Position numbers and translations under genes: made by a program. This document shows, one piece after another, positions 6,936-9,087 of a stretch of 9,087 nt of DNA (the first letter of the stretch is position 1; the number at the start of each line of letters is the position of its first letter). The stretch is taken from positions 1 through 9,087 of the forward strand of contig JASJBY010000175.1 in NCBI GenBank assembly GCA_030066245.1, read 5' to 3'. Source of the stretch: Gammaproteobacteria bacterium (lineage in GTDB: Bacteria > Pseudomonadota > Gammaproteobacteria > JAABTG01). The notes below the pieces were generated by a model, which did not search any database, had not been told where the DNA came from, and worked only from the letters and a program-made list of their open reading frames with translations.

Positions 6936-7298
6936 ATGGCTGACACAATGAACGAAATCATGCATCCGAACCTGGAGTCCGAAAAGGACGCCAGCTTTCC
7001 GAATGCGCCGGAAGGGTGGACGAGGGCGGATGCGGAAGGCCGGGCTCGGGATGAGGGTCTCGACCTGGAGGACGACCACTGGGAGACCGTGCGTGCTCTG
7101 CAAGCGTATTTTGCCACCCACGACAGCCCAAACGTGCGGGAGCTCCACGACGCTCTCGACGAGAAATTTCATACTGCAGGCGGTATCAAGTATCTCTACC
7201 AGATACTACCGGGCGGCCCGGTGGCGCAGGGCTGCCGGATTGCCGGCCTGGAACCTCCGGCAGGCTCTGCGGATCAGTCTTTCGGCAGCGTGCAATAG
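6936..7298 (+). CDS. DsrC/TusE-family sulfur-relay protein, CysA position is Ser
   Basis: This 120-residue protein resembles DsrC/TusE proteins, which carry sulfur on C-terminal cysteines in dissimilatory sulfur metabolism or tRNA 2-thiouridine synthesis. Family blocks are LEDDHWETVRALQAYF at 44-59, IKYLYQILPGGP at 84-95 and GCRIAGLEPP at 99-108. Cys100 is the only cysteine and lies at the CysB position. Eleven residues on, where DsrC and TusE have the penultimate CysA, there is Ser111, followed by a nine-residue tail. Classical DsrC has both cysteines and TusE keeps CysA, so this fits neither and sulfur-transfer activity is uncertain. The N-terminal ~40 residues match the family poorly. The ATG has GAGGAG 6 nt upstream. 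The frame is open further upstream to a TTG at 6720, but that part is not family-like. It stands alone, without dsrAB or tusBCD beside it. Confidence 0.88.
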   Translation: MADTMNEIMHPNLESEKDASFPNAPEGWTRADAEGRARDEGLDLEDDHWETVRALQAYFATHDSPNVRELHDALDEKFHTAGGIKYLYQILPGGPVAQGCRIAGLEPPAGSADQSFGSVQ

Positions 7299-7392
7299 AG
7301 CCAGCGGTCGGCGAAGCCCGGCCGCGTTTCGCAGCGAGCTGAACAACAGGGGCGCTGCGCGCGGCGATCTGAGCAAACGGCTGAGCCGTCGG
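7299..7392. other. Convergent gap with weak hairpins
   Basis: This 94-bp gap lies between the 3' ends of two convergent genes. CGCAGCG/CGCTGCG (7330-7336 with 7353-7359, 16-nt loop) and ACGGC-TGA-GCCGT (7377-7389) are possible hairpins serving either strand. Neither has a U-tract, so a bidirectional terminator is only a guess. Confidence 0.3.
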
Positions 7393-9087
7393 TCAACGGC
7401 GTCGTTGCAGGTCTCGCGCGGCGGCTGGCCGGAGGAAGCGGTCCACTTGCTCGGCGGTTGATGCTGCCCCGAACAGGTTACCCTGGCCATGCTGGCAGCC
7501 TTCCCTCTGAAGGAAGAGCCGCTGTTGTTCTGTCTCCACGCCCTCGGCGACGACCTCCAAGCTCATGCTTCTGGCCAGGGCGATGATCGCCCGGGCGATG
7601 GCTGCGTCGTTGGCGTCGGTGGTGACACCGGCCACAAACGAGCGGTCAATCTTCAGCCGGTGCAGGGGGAAACGCTTCAGGTGGCTGAGCGAGGAATAGC
7701 CCGTGCCGAAGTCGTCGATGGCCAGCTGTACGCCCATCCCGTCCAGTGCCCGCAGGACCTCGCAGGCGGCGGTCGGGTCGCTCATGATGCTGCTCTCGGT
7801 AAGTTCAAGTTCCAGATAGCGGGGTGGCAAGCCTGTGTCGGCCAGCACAGTGGCGACGGTTTCCACAAGCTCCGGGCGTTGGAACTGGAGCGCTGACAGG
7901 TTCACCGCCACTTTCACCGGCTTCCACCCGGGCTGCTGCTGCCAGACCCGGTTCTGCGCACAGGCTTCACGCAGCACCGACTCTCCCATGGGCACGATAA
8001 GACCCGATTCTTCTGCCAGGGCGATAAACTCGCCCGGGCACACCATGCCCCGCTCAGGATGCTGCCAGCGCACCAGGGCCTCGACCGCAACGATGCGCCT
8101 GTCTTGCAGGTCCAGCTGAGGCTGGTAGTGGACGGTGAGCTGGCCCTGTTCCAGCGCTCGCCGCAGATCGCGCTCGGTCCGCAGCACCTGCTGTGTGCGG
8201 CGGTTCATGTCCGGGGTGTAGAACTTGAAAAGATTGCGCCCGGTGCCTTTGGCCTGGTACATGGCCATGTCGGCGCATTGCAGCAGCTCGTCGACGCTGG
8301 AGCCGTCCTGTGGATAAATGCTGACGCCGATGCTGGCCGAGGAATATAGCTCGTGTTGTCCCAAGGTCACTGGGCTGGCTATGGAGAGCAGCAGCTTTTC
8401 CGCCAGGGTGGCGGCACCGCCTGGGTCAGTGAGACCCTCCATGACCACTACGAACTCGTCGCCGCCCAGGCGGGCGACGGTGTCGGTCTCCCTGATCACG
8501 GCGCGCAGCCGGCCGGCGATGCGGCGCAAAAACCGGTCGCCGGTCGCATGGCCGAGACTGTCGTTGATGTACTTGAACCGGTCCAGATCCAGCAACAGCA
8601 CGGCAGCCTGCTTGCCGGACCGGTGACATGCCCGCATGGCCTGTTCCAGGCGGTCCTGGAAGAGAAGCCGGTTGGGCAGGCTGGTGAGGGCATCGTGGTG
8701 AGCCAGATGGTCGAGGCGCGCCTCGTTTTCCCGCAGTCGCTGGGCGGCCGTCTCTCGTTCGGTGACGTCTTCCACCAGGGAGGCTACCCCGATAACCCGG
8801 CCGTCCTCGGCGGTGAGCGGTGTGTTATACCATTCGCAAAGGATCTCCCGGCCGTCTTTGGTGATGTTCGCGTTGGTGCTTCGGTAGCCGCCGCGCTGGG
8901 CAATGAGATCGTCGTAAACACTGCGGATGGCAGTCCGTAGGCGTAGCGGCACGATCAGGTCGGCGGCGTTCTGGCCCATGACCTCTGCGCGCGTGTAGCC
9001 AAACACTGTCTCGGCAGCCGGGTTCCACTGGGTGACCCGAAATTCCGTGTCCCAGGCGATGGCTGCCAGAGGGGTGTGCCGCAGGTG
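7393..9087 (-). CDS. PAS-GGDEF-EAL cyclic-di-GMP signalling protein (5' end missing)
   Basis: The frame runs off the right edge, so the N-terminus is unknown; 564 codons are visible. A PAS/PAC sensor domain comes first (WNPAAETVFGYTRAEVMGQ, then the PAC tail ASLVEDVTERE). A diguanylate cyclase domain follows with an intact RLGGDEF at about 8452-8469. An inhibitory I-site RETD sits exactly five residues before it. A phosphodiesterase domain follows with EALVRW, NLSALQF, LELELTES, DDFGTGYSS, KIDRSF, VAEGVET and a QGN variant of the usual QGY. Metal and catalytic residues look intact in both domains, so the protein could both make and degrade c-di-GMP. The first possible start inside the window is a GTG at 9006, but clear PAS sequence continues upstream of it, so that is not the true start. 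No transmembrane segment is visible. Its target is unknown. Confidence 0.95.
   Translation of the reverse strand, partial: HLRHTPLAAIAWDTEFRVTQWNPAAETVFGYTRAEVMGQNAADLIVPLRLRTAIRSVYDDLIAQRGGYRSTNANITKDGREILCEWYNTPLTAEDGRVIGVASLVEDVTERETAAQRLRENEARLDHLAHHDALTSLPNRLLFQDRLEQAMRACHRSGKQAAVLLLDLDRFKYINDSLGHATGDRFLRRIAGRLRAVIRETDTVARLGGDEFVVVMEGLTDPGGAATLAEKLLLSIASPVTLGQHELYSSASIGVSIYPQDGSSVDELLQCADMAMYQAKGTGRNLFKFYTPDMNRRTQQVLRTERDLRRALEQGQLTVHYQPQLDLQDRRIVAVEALVRWQHPERGMVCPGEFIALAEESGLIVPMGESVLREACAQNRVWQQQPGWKPVKVAVNLSALQFQRPELVETVATVLADTGLPPRYLELELTESSIMSDPTAACEVLRALDGMGVQLAIDDFGTGYSSLSHLKRFPLHRLKIDRSFVAGVTTDANDAAIARAIIALARSMSLEVVAEGVETEQQRLFLQREGCQHGQGNLFGAASTAEQVDRFLRPAAARDLQRRR

Noticed and set aside
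7003..7461. 152-codon plus-strand frame that contains a cysteine near the DsrC-like C-terminus
   Set aside because: I considered a frameshift that might restore CysA, but the alternative frame does not give the DsrC ending, so the Ser111 reading stands.

Overview
The window reads as a fairly high-GC, gene-dense chromosomal segment of a Gammaproteobacterium. The evidence is an E. coli-type quinol:fumarate reductase operon in frdABCD order, a DsrC/TusE-family sulfur-relay homologue, and a PAS-GGDEF-EAL protein. A sulfur-oxidising lineage is possible but is inferred from the DsrC-like gene alone; no 16S or other taxonomic marker is present.

Layout. From about 6338 down to the left edge, every gene is on the minus strand: a single-chain class I (iron-sulfur) fumarase (4824-6338), a DASS-family anion/dicarboxylate transporter (3201-4637), then frdA (1238-3004), frdB (463-1221), frdC (80-466) and the first 23 codons of frdD (1-71), which is cut by the window edge. 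Gaps of 186 and 196 bp separate fumarase/transporter and transporter/frdA. The frd genes themselves are tightly packed (16 bp, then a 4-bp ATGA overlap, then 8 bp). A 597-bp non-coding region (6339-6935) divides this block from a divergent plus-strand DsrC/TusE-like gene (6936-7298). That gene converges, across 94 bp, on a minus-strand PAS-GGDEF-EAL gene (7393 to beyond 9087) cut by the right edge.

How it works together. The minus-strand block looks like a self-contained fumarate-respiration module. The transporter would bring in a C4-dicarboxylate, possibly in exchange for succinate. The oxygen-sensitive fumarase would convert malate to fumarate. FrdABCD would reduce fumarate to succinate with electrons from the quinol pool. 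Each gene's family is clear from its sequence; the joint pathway is inferred from their adjacency.

Points of interest are modest rather than a new system. The DsrC-like protein keeps the upstream cysteine (CysB) but has Ser at the CysA position and a short C-terminal tail. Its leader contains a segment that can pair with two alternative partners. FrdC has Asn where E. coli has a histidine tied to quinol oxidation. The fumarase-transporter gap carries three successive potential hairpins. I saw no CRISPR array, insertion sequence, tRNA, rRNA or phage gene.
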